Below are positions 7,498 to 16,262 of a DNA stretch of 64,000 bases, piece by piece. The translations under genes were made by a program, and so were the position numbers. Every line of letters begins with the position of its first letter. Position 1 is the stretch's first letter. The stretch comes from Streptomyces sp. GESEQ-35 (lineage in GTDB: Bacteria; Actinomycetota; Actinomycetes; Streptomycetales; Streptomycetaceae). Location of the stretch: NCBI RefSeq assembly GCF_017948485.1, contig NZ_JAFFSX010000004.1, forward strand, positions 62,001 through 126,000. Direction: 5' to 3'. A model generated the notes under the pieces. That model did not search any database. It had not been told where the DNA came from and saw only the letters and a list, made by a program, of their open reading frames with translations.

Positions 7498-9034
7498 GGA
7501 TCTCCTCGAAGGCGCCGTCCAGCGAGCCCTGCTGGGCGTCGAAGAGACGGCCGCCGGTCAGCTCGGCGATGTGCTCCAGCTCGGAGCGGTCGGAGTCGCC
7601 GAAGAGGATGGGGAAGACGGGGATCTCCTTGCTGTCCCGGTCCAGTCCGGCGTAGAAGGCGTCGAACTCCGCAGCCTTGGCGCCGGTCGTGTTCTCGCCG
7701 TCCGTCATCAGCACGATCGACGTGAACGTGTCGCGGTCGGTGCCCAGATGGTCGTACGCCTTCTCCAGCGAGGTGAAGATCGCGGTGTCGCCCTCGGCGG
7801 TGAGCGTCCCGGTGTCCTGCCGGATCGCGTCGAGCCCGATCTGCGGGTCGGCCGGCTCGACGACGTGGGTGCGCACGCTCTTCACGTCGGACCCGAAGGG
7901 CATGAGGGTGACTTCCTCGCGCTCCCGGAAGTCGCCGGTCAGAGCGGCGAGGGCCTGCTTCAGATCGGCGAGCCGGTCGCCCTCCATCGAGCCCGAGGTG
8001 TCGAGGACGTAGACGGTCCTGGACGGGCGGCGCAGCTCGTTCTCGTACGAGTCGAGCAGTCCGTCGGCGACGGAACGGCTGCCGGGGAAGGGCAGTTCGC
8101 GCCGCCGGTCGGTGTCGAGCCCGGCAGCGGGCCGGACGGAGGGGACGACGGGCCGACGGTGGGTGCGCTCGGTGATCGCGCGCTGGATCTCCGGGGTGCG
8201 CAGGGCCTCGGTGAGACGCCGGACGTTCTCCCGGGTCTCGCTGTTCGTGGCCGCGAGCGAGGAGAGCGGGTAGTCGGCGGTGACCACGCCGTCACGCGGG
8301 CGGATCACGGTCAGGCCCGGGATGCCCTTGAGGACGGACTCGTAGTTGAGGAGCGCGTCGACGTTCCCGCGCCGGTCGTACGCCGCCGCCAGCCAGCCCG
8401 ACGAACCCGAGGTCAGCTTCTGCCCCTTGAAGAACTCCTTCAGCCGCGGAGTCGCCTGGGTGACATCCGCGTCGGTGAGGGCCGACTGGGCGCCGGAGAG
8501 CGCCGAGGCGACGGAGACGAGTGTCGAGAAGCCGGAGTTGGAGCGGGCCGGGTCGGTCATGCCGTACGTCAGTTTCCCGTCCTGCACGGCCTGCTCGACC
8601 TGGGACCAGGTGACGTCCTGGGGCTTCCAGCCGAGCTCCTTGACGGTCGCGGTCTTCACGCCGATGGCCACCGGGCTCGACATGACGGGCGTCTCGGACA
8701 CGACCTTCTTCGCCGCGTCGGGTCGTAGCCGCAGATAGTCGTTGGAGGACAGCCACAGCGCGTCGAACTGGCCGTCCGCCTTCCCCTTCGCCAGCAGATC
8801 CACGGCGTCCAGGGTGCCCATGTAGGTCGGCCGGACCTTGATGCCGGTGTCCTTCTCGACCTGGGCGAGGACCGGAGTCATGTCGCTCAGCTCGCTGGAG
8901 GCGAGGACGCGGAGGGTGCCCGGCTCGGCGGATCCGGGGACGCCGGGCGTCGGGAAGTCCGTCTGCTCTCCCTGTGCCGTGCAGGCGGTGAGCAGGGCGA
9001 CGGCCACCAGGGTGACAAGCGCGCCTCGTCTCAT
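7484..9034 (-). CDS. Lipoprotein with substrate-binding-like and von Willebrand A domains
   Basis: A 516-residue exported protein. The N-terminus MRRGALVTLVAVALLTACTAQG is a lipoprotein signal with lipobox LTAC, so it should be anchored on the outer face of the membrane. Residues of about 40-290 resemble a periplasmic solute-binding fold (TLRVLASSELSDMTPVLAQ; TDPARSNSGFSTLV). A VWA domain follows from about residue 330, with MIDAS motif DTSGSMEGD and later LMTDGENTTG, so it likely binds a divalent metal and a protein partner. The ATG at 9034 overlaps the TGA of the TelA gene as ATGA. The pairing with TelA suggests an envelope stress or surface complex, but the function is not known. Confidence 0.85.
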   Translation of the reverse strand: MRRGALVTLVAVALLTACTAQGEQTDFPTPGVPGSAEPGTLRVLASSELSDMTPVLAQVEKDTGIKVRPTYMGTLDAVDLLAKGKADGQFDALWLSSNDYLRLRPDAAKKVVSETPVMSSPVAIGVKTATVKELGWKPQDVTWSQVEQAVQDGKLTYGMTDPARSNSGFSTLVSVASALSGAQSALTDADVTQATPRLKEFFKGQKLTSGSSGWLAAAYDRRGNVDALLNYESVLKGIPGLTVIRPRDGVVTADYPLSSLAATNSETRENVRRLTEALRTPEIQRAITERTHRRPVVPSVRPAAGLDTDRRRELPFPGSRSVADGLLDSYENELRRPSRTVYVLDTSGSMEGDRLADLKQALAALTGDFREREEVTLMPFGSDVKSVRTHVVEPADPQIGLDAIRQDTGTLTAEGDTAIFTSLEKAYDHLGTDRDTFTSIVLMTDGENTTGAKAAEFDAFYAGLDRDSKEIPVFPILFGDSDRSELEHIAELTGGRLFDAQQGSLDGAFEEIRGYQ

Positions 9035-10200
9035 CCGAGGCCCCCTTCCAGCGCGCCCTGCGAGCGGCTGCGCTCCAAATAGGCGCTGGCGTGCTGGAGT
9101 TCGGAGGTCAGGGACTCCACGGTCGACGCCATCACCTCGGTGGCCTGCACCTTGTAGGTGTCGATGGCGTCGAGGGTGCGGTAGATCTGCTGGAAGGCGC
9201 TGCGCAGCGTCTCGGCGCCGACGGCCGGGTCGGCGGCGATCCGCTGGATCTCCCCGCTCTGCGTGGCGAGCATCTCCGCGTTGCCCCGGATGAGGTCCTC
9301 GGTGGTGCCGCGCAACGCGTTGACCTGGTCGACGACCTTCTTCTGGTTGTCGAGCGCCGAGGCGAGCATGACGGATATGCGCAGCGCCGAGACGGTGGTC
9401 GTGGCCGCCCGGTCGACGCCCTTGATCAGCTCCTCGTTGTTGCGTCGTACGACGTCCATGGCGAGGTAGCCCTGCGCGCACACCGCGAGCTGGGTGAGCA
9501 GGTCCTGGTGCTTCTGCCGGACGGGGAAGAGCACGTCGGCGCGGAGACTGTCGGCCGCTTGCGGATCGGCGGTTTCCACACCGCCGATGTGCTGCTCGAC
9601 GGCGGTGTCCAGCGCCTGGGTGAGGACGACGTACTCCTGGAGCTTGCCCATCGTCTCCCACAGGCGGACGCGCTCGGTCTGCAACGCGGCGTTGTCGCGG
9701 CGCAGTTCGTCCTGTCCGCCGCGCAGCGAGCCCACGATCTTGTTCAACGTGGTCTGCGAGGAGGCGTACTTGGCGACGTGGTCGCGCAGCTTGTTGCCGC
9801 CGGGCAGTCGGGACAGGAACTTGCGTCCCTTGCTCGCGGGCAGGTCACGCGGGTCCAGGTCCTCCACCACCCGCCGCAGCTCCACGAGGGAGCCCGCCAC
9901 CTGCGACTGGGCGTCGCCGCCCTTGTCCGGGAGGCTGCGGACGGTGCGCTCCAGCATCCGGTTGGACTGTGCGGCGGCGCTGCGCATCTCTCCGGCGCCG
10001 AGGTTGGTGATCTCCCCGACCTTGCCGGCGAACTCCGGGGACCGGGCGTCGAGCGCGGCAAGGCCCTCGACATACCCGGCGGCCTTCTGCGCCATGTCGC
10101 CCCGCACACTGTCGTCGACGGGCACGAGCCCGCCGGCCTTCTCCCGGGGCACGGCGGCGACGGGTTCGGGCGGAGTGAGCGTGAAGTCGTTGTCGGTCAT
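9031..10200 (-). CDS. Toxic anion resistance protein, TelA/KlaA family
   Basis: A soluble, all-helical 389-residue protein of the TelA family (PF05816): the EITNLGAGEMRSAAAQSNRM region, the ARDLP-like segment DLDPRDLPASKGRKFLSRLPGG and the repetitive helical C-terminal half are typical. The family is named for tellurite resistance but its biochemistry is unsettled; members often sit beside VWA-domain and Ter proteins and are suspected of roles in envelope or metal stress. It is the second gene of the operon, 12 bases downstream of the binding-protein gene and overlapping the VWA gene by 4 bases. Confidence 0.9.
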   Translation of the reverse strand: MTDNDFTLTPPEPVAAVPREKAGGLVPVDDSVRGDMAQKAAGYVEGLAALDARSPEFAGKVGEITNLGAGEMRSAAAQSNRMLERTVRSLPDKGGDAQSQVAGSLVELRRVVEDLDPRDLPASKGRKFLSRLPGGNKLRDHVAKYASSQTTLNKIVGSLRGGQDELRRDNAALQTERVRLWETMGKLQEYVVLTQALDTAVEQHIGGVETADPQAADSLRADVLFPVRQKHQDLLTQLAVCAQGYLAMDVVRRNNEELIKGVDRAATTTVSALRISVMLASALDNQKKVVDQVNALRGTTEDLIRGNAEMLATQSGEIQRIAADPAVGAETLRSAFQQIYRTLDAIDTYKVQATEVMASTVESLTSELQHASAYLERSRSQGALEGGLG

Positions 10201-10212
10201 GTCCTGTTCCCC

Positions 10213-11277
10213 CTAGTTCCGGGCCCGGCGCGCCAACTCGTGCAGCACCGTGGAGGTGGGCACGGGCGCCTGCCGGACACCGGTCAGTTCCTGCTTGAGG
10301 TAGGTGGTGTCCGAGGCGAACTCGGTGGCCTCGCCCTGCGGGCGGAACCCGTGCCGGACCTCCAGCTTTCGCAGCTGCGGGTCCGTGGCGAGGAGTTCGG
10401 CGACCGCCTTGCCGTTGTCGGTGAGCGGTACGACGGTGTGGTCGCTGTTGACCGTGGTGTCCGGGTAGAGGACGACCAGGTCGTCCGGCTGCTGTCCCTC
10501 CGTCAGCAGGGCGGCGACCTGGGACTCGTAGACCACGACGAGCGGATTGCCGGCGCCGCTGACGAAGTCCCGGAAGACCGCGTCACTGCCGGCCTGCTGA
10601 GCACCCTGCACGCTGACCAGCTTGCGCAGCAGCGGGGCGGTGCGGTCGATCTCGGTGTCGGTGGCGACGACCTTGCCGCCGTTCTCGACGTAGGAGGCGG
10701 CGGCGAGGTAGAGGGCGCCGGAGTTGGAGGTCTCGGGGTCGGTGCTGGACAGGTAGAGAGTGCCCGTCAACTCTCCGTACTTCTCGGCTCCCTTGAGCTG
10801 TTGCCAGGTGCGGTCGGCGCGGGCGGCGTCCAGATAGTCGCCCATCCTCAGCGTGCCCCGGTGCGGCTCGTCCAGCGTGACGAGGCCGTTCGCCTTGAGC
10901 ACCTCGGCGGCGTTCTTGTGCGCCACGACGACCAGAGGGGAGTAGAAGGGGCGCGGGAGGGTTCCCGACACCTTGTACTTCCCGGCCAGTTCGACGGCGG
11001 GCGCCTGGCTCGACGGCAGCGCGAAGTCGTACCCCTTGAGGTCGAGCCCTTCCATGGCCCAGGACCCGGAGGTCTCGGCCTGCACGGTGTAGCCCTCGGC
11101 GGCAAGGGCGTCCACCACCTCGGGATCGGCGAAGAACTCCGCCTTCTCCGACCCGATCATTGCGCGCACGGTCTTCGTTGCCGTGGCCTGGTCCTCACCT
11201 TGTCGGCCCGCTACGACGGCTGCCACCACTCCGCCGATCAGCAGAACCGCGAGGACTATCCCTGCGATACGTCTCAC
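10213..11277 (-). CDS. Membrane-anchored substrate-binding-like protein (TelA/VWA operon)
   Basis: From the GTG at 11277 the protein has 354 residues: an N-terminal membrane anchor or uncleaved signal (IAGIVLAVLLIGGVVAAVVAG) and then a solute-binding-type domain (TVRAMIGSEKAEFFADPEV; TLYLSSTDPETSNSGALYLA; GNPLVVVYESQVAALL). The STDPETSNSG stretch parallels the TDPARSNSG stretch of the VWA lipoprotein two genes downstream, so the two exported proteins probably share a fold and ancestry. The frame is open to 11394, but that part looks non-coding and includes the dispersed repeat region; the start has only a weak ribosome-binding site. No ABC permease or ATPase is nearby, so a transport role is doubtful. 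Confidence 0.75.
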   Translation of the reverse strand: MRRIAGIVLAVLLIGGVVAAVVAGRQGEDQATATKTVRAMIGSEKAEFFADPEVVDALAAEGYTVQAETSGSWAMEGLDLKGYDFALPSSQAPAVELAGKYKVSGTLPRPFYSPLVVVAHKNAAEVLKANGLVTLDEPHRGTLRMGDYLDAARADRTWQQLKGAEKYGELTGTLYLSSTDPETSNSGALYLAAASYVENGGKVVATDTEIDRTAPLLRKLVSVQGAQQAGSDAVFRDFVSGAGNPLVVVYESQVAALLTEGQQPDDLVVLYPDTTVNSDHTVVPLTDNGKAVAELLATDPQLRKLEVRHGFRPQGEATEFASDTTYLKQELTGVRQAPVPTSTVLHELARRARN

Positions 11278-11404
11278 GCCGGGGAGAGTGCTCGCGGAAT
11301 CCAACGTTCCCCGTCGCCTGGGATGAACGCCCGGTGAAGCACCCGTCCCGGTACACAACGGAACCCAGAGCTTCTCAGAAGACGACCACAGCAACGCCCT
11401 TCAA

Positions 11405-11460
11405 GGGGCGCGGGGCTGTATCGATATGCGGCTCCGCCGCGTGGGCGCGACCAGCCACAG
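11405..11460 (+). repeat. Dispersed Streptomyces repeat, variant copy D
   Basis: GGGGCGCGGGGCTG, then a TCGATATGCGGCTCCGCCGC hairpin segment, then GTGGGCGCGACCAGCCACAG. Both ends match copies A-C, and the middle is replaced by a small palindrome (GCGGCTCCGCCGC). It occupies the 364-bp gene-free stretch 11278-11641; apart from it I see nothing convincing there except a probable promoter region for the operon transcribed leftward. Confidence 0.65.
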
Positions 11461-11641
11461 CGAACCCGCAGCCGCCCCACGACACAAGGCCGAACGGCGC
11501 ATCGCACGGCCCCGACGGCACTGACCAACCCGGCACAACAACAACCCCGGCGCAAGCCAACGCAGTGCTGTGGCACCCGGTCCGCACGTCGCTGCGGGTG
11601 CGCGCGGACCGGGGCCGTTCAGTGGACCCCGGTGAACGGGA

Positions 11642-12064
11642 TCAGTGGGCGGTGCTCAGTTCCTTCGGCCCGGCCGGCGCAGCGGCATGCGCGTCCATGC
11701 GCTCGGCGGCGAGGATCGCGGCCGCCGTGTCCGCGCGTGACGCGGCGACGACCAGCGCGCGGCCCGCGAGGGCATGGGCCCGCCGGTGCAGGGCGGCGGA
11801 GGACTGAGGTGCGCCGGCGGTCGGCAGCGCCCGCATCGTCGCCCCACCGCGCAACCGGCTCACCTGTTCGGCCAGCCGCTCCGCAGCCGCGTCCAGGTCG
11901 GCCGAAGGCGCGATCGTCCGCAGCTCGTCCGTGATCGCGAGGAGCGCGGCGAGATGGCCCGCGAGCTGGATGTCCAGCTCCTCCTCACGGGACCGGTGGG
12001 GGAAGTCCGAGGTGGTGCCGGCCATCGAGCTGTGGACCGACTTGGTGCGGATCGGTTCGTACAT
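11642..12064 (-). CDS. Small alanine-rich helical protein, function unknown
   Basis: A 140-residue protein with no membrane segment and several predicted helices (ELDIQLAGHLAALLAITDELR; ALHRRAHALAGRALVVAAS). The ATG at 12064 has AGGAGG at 12077-12072, 7 bases upstream, so expression is credible. I cannot assign a family. The AT-rich, palindrome-bearing promoter region (see 12103) suggests regulated expression of a single gene. Confidence 0.75.
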   Translation of the reverse strand: MYEPIRTKSVHSSMAGTTSDFPHRSREEELDIQLAGHLAALLAITDELRTIAPSADLDAAAERLAEQVSRLRGGATMRALPTAGAPQSSAALHRRAHALAGRALVVAASRADTAAAILAAERMDAHAAAPAGPKELSTAH

Positions 12065-12102
12065 GGGATGGCCTCCTGTGTTCTGACAGAAGTCATCCTA
12101 GC

Positions 12103-12117
12103 TTAGATTTCGTCTAA
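12103..12117. promoter_or_regulatory. AT-rich inverted repeat upstream of the small helical protein gene
   Basis: TTAGA-TTTCG-TCTAA is a perfect 5-bp inverted repeat around five bases, in an unusually AT-rich patch 39-53 bases before the ATG. It could be an operator overlapping the -35 or -10 region of the minus-strand promoter. It does not match the Fur/DmdR iron box well. Confidence 0.4.
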
Positions 12118-12165
12118 AGTTGAGTGATTCACAAAACGGGACGGCACGTCCACGCAGGGTGAGCG

Positions 12166-13377
12166 TCAGGTCTGGCTGTAGCCGTCCAGGAAGTTCCCGA
12201 TCCGCCCCACCGCATCCCGCAGATCCCCGACCGTCGGCAGCGTCACCACCCGGAAGTGGTCATGCTCGGGCCAGTTGAAGCCGGTGCCCTGGACGACCAT
12301 GATCTTCTCGCGCCGCAGCAGGTCCAGGACCATCCGCCGGTCGTCCTTGATCTTGAAGACCTGGGGGTCGAGCCGCGGGAAGAGATACAGCGCCCCCTTC
12401 GGCTTCACGCATGTCACGCCCGGAATCTGGGTCAGCAGCTCGTACGCCACGTCCCGCTGCTCACGCAGCCGTCCGCCGGGAAGCACCAGGTCGTTGATCG
12501 TCTGGCGTCCGCTCAGCGCGGCGACCACGCCGTGCTGTCCCGGCATGTTCGCGCACAGCCGCATGTTCGCCAGGATCGTCAGGCCCTCGATGTATGAGTC
12601 GGCGTGCGCCCTCGGGCCCGAGATCGCCATCCAGCCAACCCGGTAGCCGGCCACCCGGTAGGCCTTCGACATGCCGTTGAAGGTGAGTGTCAGCAGGTCG
12701 GGGGCCACCGCGGCCGTCGGCGTGTGCGTGGCGCCGTCGTAGAGGATCTTGTCGTAGATCTCGTCGGAGCAGACCAGCAGATTGTGGCGGCGGGCGATGT
12801 CGGTCAGGCCCTTGATCATGGCCTCGTCGTAGACCGCGCCCGTCGGGTTGTTCGGGTTGATGATGACGAGGGCCTTGGTGCGGTCGGTGATCTTCCGCTC
12901 CACGTCCGCGAGGTCGGGCATCCAGTCGGACTGCTCGTCGCAGCGGTAGTGGACGGCCGTACCGCCGGACAGCGACACGGCCGCCGTCCAGAGCGGGTAG
13001 TCCGGGGCCGGGACGAGCACCTCGTCGCCGTCGTCCAGCAGGCCCTGCATCGCCAGCACGATCAGCTCGGAGACGCCGTTGCCGATGAAGACGTGCTCGA
13101 CATCCGTCTCGATGCCGAGGGTCTGGTTGTGCATGACGACCGCCCGGCGTGCGGCCAGCAGGCCCTTCGCGTCGCCGTAGCCGTGCGCCGACGACACATT
13201 GCGGAGGATGTCCTCCAGGATCTCGGGAGGGCACTCGAAGCCGAACGCCGCCGGGTTGCCGGTGTTCAGCTTGAGGATCCGATGCCCGGCCGCCTCGAGC
13301 CGCATCGCCTCCTCGAGCACCGGGCCCCGGATCTCGTAACAGACGTTGGCGAGCTTGGTCGACTGGATCACCTGCAT
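12166..13377 (-). CDS. alaA: Alanine/glutamate-pyruvate type aminotransferase (AlaA-like)
   Basis: A PLP-dependent class I/II aminotransferase of 403 residues. The N-terminus MQVIQSTKLANVCYEIRGP and LKLNTGNPAAFGFECPPEI are the hallmark opening of the E. coli AlaA group, which makes alanine from pyruvate with glutamate. The PLP lysine is in LTFNGMSKAYRVAGYRVGWM, and NPNNPTGAVYDE supplies the cofactor and substrate pocket. The frame extends 17 codons upstream to a GTG at 13428, but that part does not match the family; the ATG at 13377 has no clear ribosome-binding site and may be leaderless. Monocistronic. Confidence 0.88.
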   Translation of the reverse strand: MQVIQSTKLANVCYEIRGPVLEEAMRLEAAGHRILKLNTGNPAAFGFECPPEILEDILRNVSSAHGYGDAKGLLAARRAVVMHNQTLGIETDVEHVFIGNGVSELIVLAMQGLLDDGDEVLVPAPDYPLWTAAVSLSGGTAVHYRCDEQSDWMPDLADVERKITDRTKALVIINPNNPTGAVYDEAMIKGLTDIARRHNLLVCSDEIYDKILYDGATHTPTAAVAPDLLTLTFNGMSKAYRVAGYRVGWMAISGPRAHADSYIEGLTILANMRLCANMPGQHGVVAALSGRQTINDLVLPGGRLREQRDVAYELLTQIPGVTCVKPKGALYLFPRLDPQVFKIKDDRRMVLDLLRREKIMVVQGTGFNWPEHDHFRVVTLPTVGDLRDAVGRIGNFLDGYSQT

Positions 13378-13489
13378 GTCAGGGAGCTTACGGCCCGGTA
13401 ACGCGGTCCGGACGGTGTTTTCCGCCACGTGAGACGCGGGGGTTTGGGCTGTTATCGCCGGTAGCTGTTTCAGGAGCCCGATAAGTCCC

Positions 13490-13495
13490 TACAAT
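13490..13495 (+). promoter_or_regulatory. -10 box (TACAAT) of a probable leaderless transcript
   Basis: TACAAT lies 8 bases before the ATG at 13504, placing the transcription start at or next to the start codon. No Shine-Dalgarno sequence lies between them. No strong -35 is visible. Confidence 0.55.
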
Positions 13496-13503
13496 GCGCG
13501 GTC

Positions 13504-14130
13504 ATGTCCAGGCCATCGGAATACGGAAACGCCCACCCGGAGGGGGAGGACCCTCAGGAGGCGCCGAACGTGTACCACCCGCAGGCCCCGGCGACCCCGG
13601 TGTACGACGAGTACGCCGATCCGGCGGCCGCGCACGGCTGGCAGGACGGTGCCTTCGACGACACGGCCCAGCTGCCTCCCGTGGCGGACGGTGAACCCGC
13701 GGGTCGGTCGGGCCACCGCGGCCGGCACCGGCCCCTCGGCCTCCGCTCGCGCCGCGCGATGGTCGCCGCAGGTGCGGTGGGGGTTGTGTCGGCAGCGGCG
13801 CTGATCGCCGCTTTCTCGTTCTCCGGGTCGTCCTCGGGCGACGGGGAGGGCAATCACGGCCGTACGGGTTCGGCGACGGCCGGGGAGTCCACAGAGCCCG
13901 CCGAGGCCGGAACCGCCACGGGCTCGGCCCCCAAGGGGACGCCGGACGCGGTCACGCCCTCCGGAACCGCTTCCACGTCCCCGACGCCGGAGGAGTCGAG
14001 GGCGACGGGGGAACCCTCGTCCGGTGCGGCCACCACCCAGGCCCCCAGCGTCACTGCGAGCCAGTCCGCCCCAGGCAACTCCGACGGCAATCCGGGGAAA
14101 GGGCAGGGCAGCACCAAGAAACCCAGGTGA
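13504..14130 (+). CDS. Single-pass membrane protein with Ser/Thr/Pro-rich extracytoplasmic tail
   Basis: A 208-residue protein. A disordered, acidic N-terminal half (NVYHPQAPATPVYDEYADP) is followed by a basic stretch and one membrane segment (MVAAGAVGVVSAAALIAAFSF, about residues 84-105). A long Ser/Thr/Gly/Pro-rich tail then ends in GQGSTKKPR. The positive-inside rule puts the tail outside the cell, where it could be glycosylated or act as a wall spacer. No catalytic motif is seen and I recognise no family. It is 153 bases upstream of the KAP-NTPase gene in the same direction; a functional link is unproven. Confidence 0.8.
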   Translation: MSRPSEYGNAHPEGEDPQEAPNVYHPQAPATPVYDEYADPAAAHGWQDGAFDDTAQLPPVADGEPAGRSGHRGRHRPLGLRSRRAMVAAGAVGVVSAAALIAAFSFSGSSSGDGEGNHGRTGSATAGESTEPAEAGTATGSAPKGTPDAVTPSGTASTSPTPEESRATGEPSSGAATTQAPSVTASQSAPGNSDGNPGKGQGSTKKPR

Positions 14131-14283
14131 GGATCCGGGCGCGAGCGTAGGGCCCGTCACCTCCCCTGCACGTCGCGTCTACGGCGTCGTACGGAGCCGT
14201 GAGCGACCGCGTGCGCGAGCGGAGCAGGACACCCGGGCCAGTGCCACACTCGGGGCAGGGATTGCCATGAACGGGGGACGGAC

Positions 14284-16089
14284 ATGGCCGACTTCACGCT
14301 TCTCAGCGACGAACCGGTGGAGTGCGCGGAACTTGATCGGCTCAAGGCGCAGGACAGTGCCGAGGCGCTCACCAGGCTGCTGATCCGCTCGTGCGGCTCG
14401 ACGCCCATGGCCGTCGCGGTGGACGCGCGCCGGGGCATGGGCAAGAGCACCCTGATGCGCCTGACGCGGGCCCGGCTACGGGAGGAGGACGTCGAGACCG
14501 TCTGGTACAACGCGTGGTCCGCCCGCAGCGGTGACCAGTTGGAACGCCTGCTCAAGGCGGTGCTGGCCGGGTTCGGCCGAGGTGCCCTGGTCCGGTTCCT
14601 GGCCACGTCGGACGGGAGGTTCTCGTTCGTCGCCGTGCTGCGCCTGGGGCTGGCCGTGGCGGCCGCCTTTGTGGGGCCGGCCGCGCTGGTCAACGTGGTC
14701 TGGAACGCGCTGACCGTCGATCCCCGTCGACGTGTCGACACGCAGGAGTCCGTGCAGAAACTGGTCTCCGCGTGGGCCGCGCGCCGCGGGAAGAAGGGCA
14801 AGAAGCAGCTGCTCGTCGTCTTCATCGACGATCTGGACCGCTGCACCGACCAGGCCGTACTCGCCGTCTGCGAAGCCGTGAAGCTCTACCTCGGGGTCCG
14901 TGGCATCGCCTTCGTCGTCAGCTGCGACCGTGCGGCCGCGGGGCCCAACGGGATGTTGCGCGATGCGTCGCCGGAGGCGGCGGAGTTCATGGAGAAGATC
15001 TTCCAGACGAGCTACCGGTTGCCGGCCGTCAAGGACGACCACGTCGAGTCGTACATCGAGAAGTCGGCGACCGAGGCGGGCATCGGCGCGTTACTCGATC
15101 CCGATCTCACCAAACTCGTGGCGGACGGCTGTCGCCGCAATCCGCGCCGCATCAAGAGGCTGATCAACGCCTTCGTGCTGGCCCGTGGGATGAACCCGGT
15201 GTGGGGCAAGTACCGGCCCGAGATCGCCTTCCGGGTCCTGCTGCTCCAGATCTGCTACCCCGAGTTCTACCGGCAGCTCGTCGACCAGCATCACGAGGGG
15301 CGCCGGGACGCGGTGAGCGAGCTTGAGGACTACCGTCGGGCGCGGCGCGTGCTCAGGCCGGCGGGTCCCGAAGCGGCGTCCGGGGAGGACTGGGAGTGGG
15401 TGGTGTCGTACTTGCTGGAGTACGAGGTGAAGCAGCCCGAGCGGTCCGCCCGCGGGACGTGGCGGCAGAGTCTGACTGAGCTGGAAGGCAAGCTGCCGAA
15501 CGAGTTCGGCAAGCTCTCCGACGACCCCGACTTCATCTCCCTCTACGACGGCCTGATGAAGTTCTCGGATGCGACGAAACTCATCGAGTCCCTGCGGCAG
15601 TTGCCGCTCGGCGACGCGGTGCTCCCGATCGCCGCGCAGCGGCTGACGGAGCCCGCGCCGACGCGGGTCAAGGAGGACTTCACGGGGCTGCACGTCCTGT
15701 GGGTGGACGATCACATGGCCAACAACCGGCGCCTGGTGGAGTATTTGACGCTGCGGGGCGCCGTTGTGGTGGAGGCTCCTGATCAGGAGGAGGCGGAGCT
15801 CGCGCTGGCCAACGACCGTGTGAACCTGGTGATCTCCGACATCGGTCGCGGCAACGGCCCGGACGCAGGCCTGGACGCACTCCAGGAATGGCGGGAGCGC
15901 GGCCTGTACCCCGTGCCGAAGGAGGCGATCTTCTATGTCTCCAAGTGCACCCTGAACCGGCACGCCCGCGCCCGCGAACTGAAGGCTCTGGGGCCGACAT
16001 CAAGCCCTGACCTGCTGACGCAGTGGGCGCTCCAGGTTGCCCAGGAGCAGCGCGCCCTCGCCCCGGCCCCGATGACACGGGAGGCATGA
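14284..16089 (+). CDS. KAP-family P-loop NTPase fused to a C-terminal receiver-like domain
   Basis: A 601-residue protein. Residues 1-450 form a KAP NTPase: Walker A DARRGMGKSTLM (47-58), a hydrophobic insertion of one or two membrane segments (about 113-144), Walker B LVVFIDDLDRC (about 177-187), and the arginine-rich RRNPRRIKRLINAF sensor region. From about residue 469 a receiver-like fold starts with LHVLWVDDHMANNRRL, carrying the acidic pair, and continues to VNLVISDIGRGNG, which holds the candidate phosphoacceptor Asp. A later IFYVSKCTL supplies a Lys after beta-5. KAP proteins are membrane-associated STAND-like ATPases, found in some mobile and defence contexts. The fusion suggests an NTPase switch controlled by phosphorylation or by receiver dimerisation. 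No kinase is adjacent. The start has GGGGGACGG upstream. Confidence 0.85.
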   Translation: MADFTLLSDEPVECAELDRLKAQDSAEALTRLLIRSCGSTPMAVAVDARRGMGKSTLMRLTRARLREEDVETVWYNAWSARSGDQLERLLKAVLAGFGRGALVRFLATSDGRFSFVAVLRLGLAVAAAFVGPAALVNVVWNALTVDPRRRVDTQESVQKLVSAWAARRGKKGKKQLLVVFIDDLDRCTDQAVLAVCEAVKLYLGVRGIAFVVSCDRAAAGPNGMLRDASPEAAEFMEKIFQTSYRLPAVKDDHVESYIEKSATEAGIGALLDPDLTKLVADGCRRNPRRIKRLINAFVLARGMNPVWGKYRPEIAFRVLLLQICYPEFYRQLVDQHHEGRRDAVSELEDYRRARRVLRPAGPEAASGEDWEWVVSYLLEYEVKQPERSARGTWRQSLTELEGKLPNEFGKLSDDPDFISLYDGLMKFSDATKLIESLRQLPLGDAVLPIAAQRLTEPAPTRVKEDFTGLHVLWVDDHMANNRRLVEYLTLRGAVVVEAPDQEEAELALANDRVNLVISDIGRGNGPDAGLDALQEWRERGLYPVPKEAIFYVSKCTLNRHARARELKALGPTSSPDLLTQWALQVAQEQRALAPAPMTREA

Positions 16090-16211
16090 AGATCCCAACC
16101 ATGGGCAGGAGTCCGTCTGTTGACGGCCAGGGGTAGGGAAACCCCCACGCCCTGGACCAACTCCTTGCCCGTGCGCCCCTTCGCGATGAGAATGCGCATG
16201 ACAAATCTGCC

Positions 16212-16236
16212 GGTGGCCGGAAATTCTCCGGTCACC
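16212..16236. promoter_or_regulatory. Near-perfect hairpin in the leader of the secreted protease gene
   Basis: GGTGGCCGGA (16212-16221) pairs with TCCGGTCACC (16227-16236) at 9 of 10 positions around AATTC, ending 26 bases before the ATG at 16263. It may be a 5'-leader stem or an operator. The rest of the 173-bp gap has a possible weak terminator (CCAGGG near 16121 with CCCTGG near 16150). Confidence 0.4.
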
Positions 16237-16262
16237 TTCGTCGCAATGAGGGGACCCCCCAC

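Noticed and set aside
11278..11394. Upstream extension of the substrate-binding-like protein to an ATG at 11394
   Set aside because: The added residues have no signal or domain character and precede a good membrane anchor that starts at the GTG at 11277.
12103..12117. Iron box (DmdR/Fur type) upstream of the small helical protein gene
   Set aside because: The palindrome is AT-rich but lacks the TTAGGTTAGG-type core, so I list it only as an unassigned inverted repeat.
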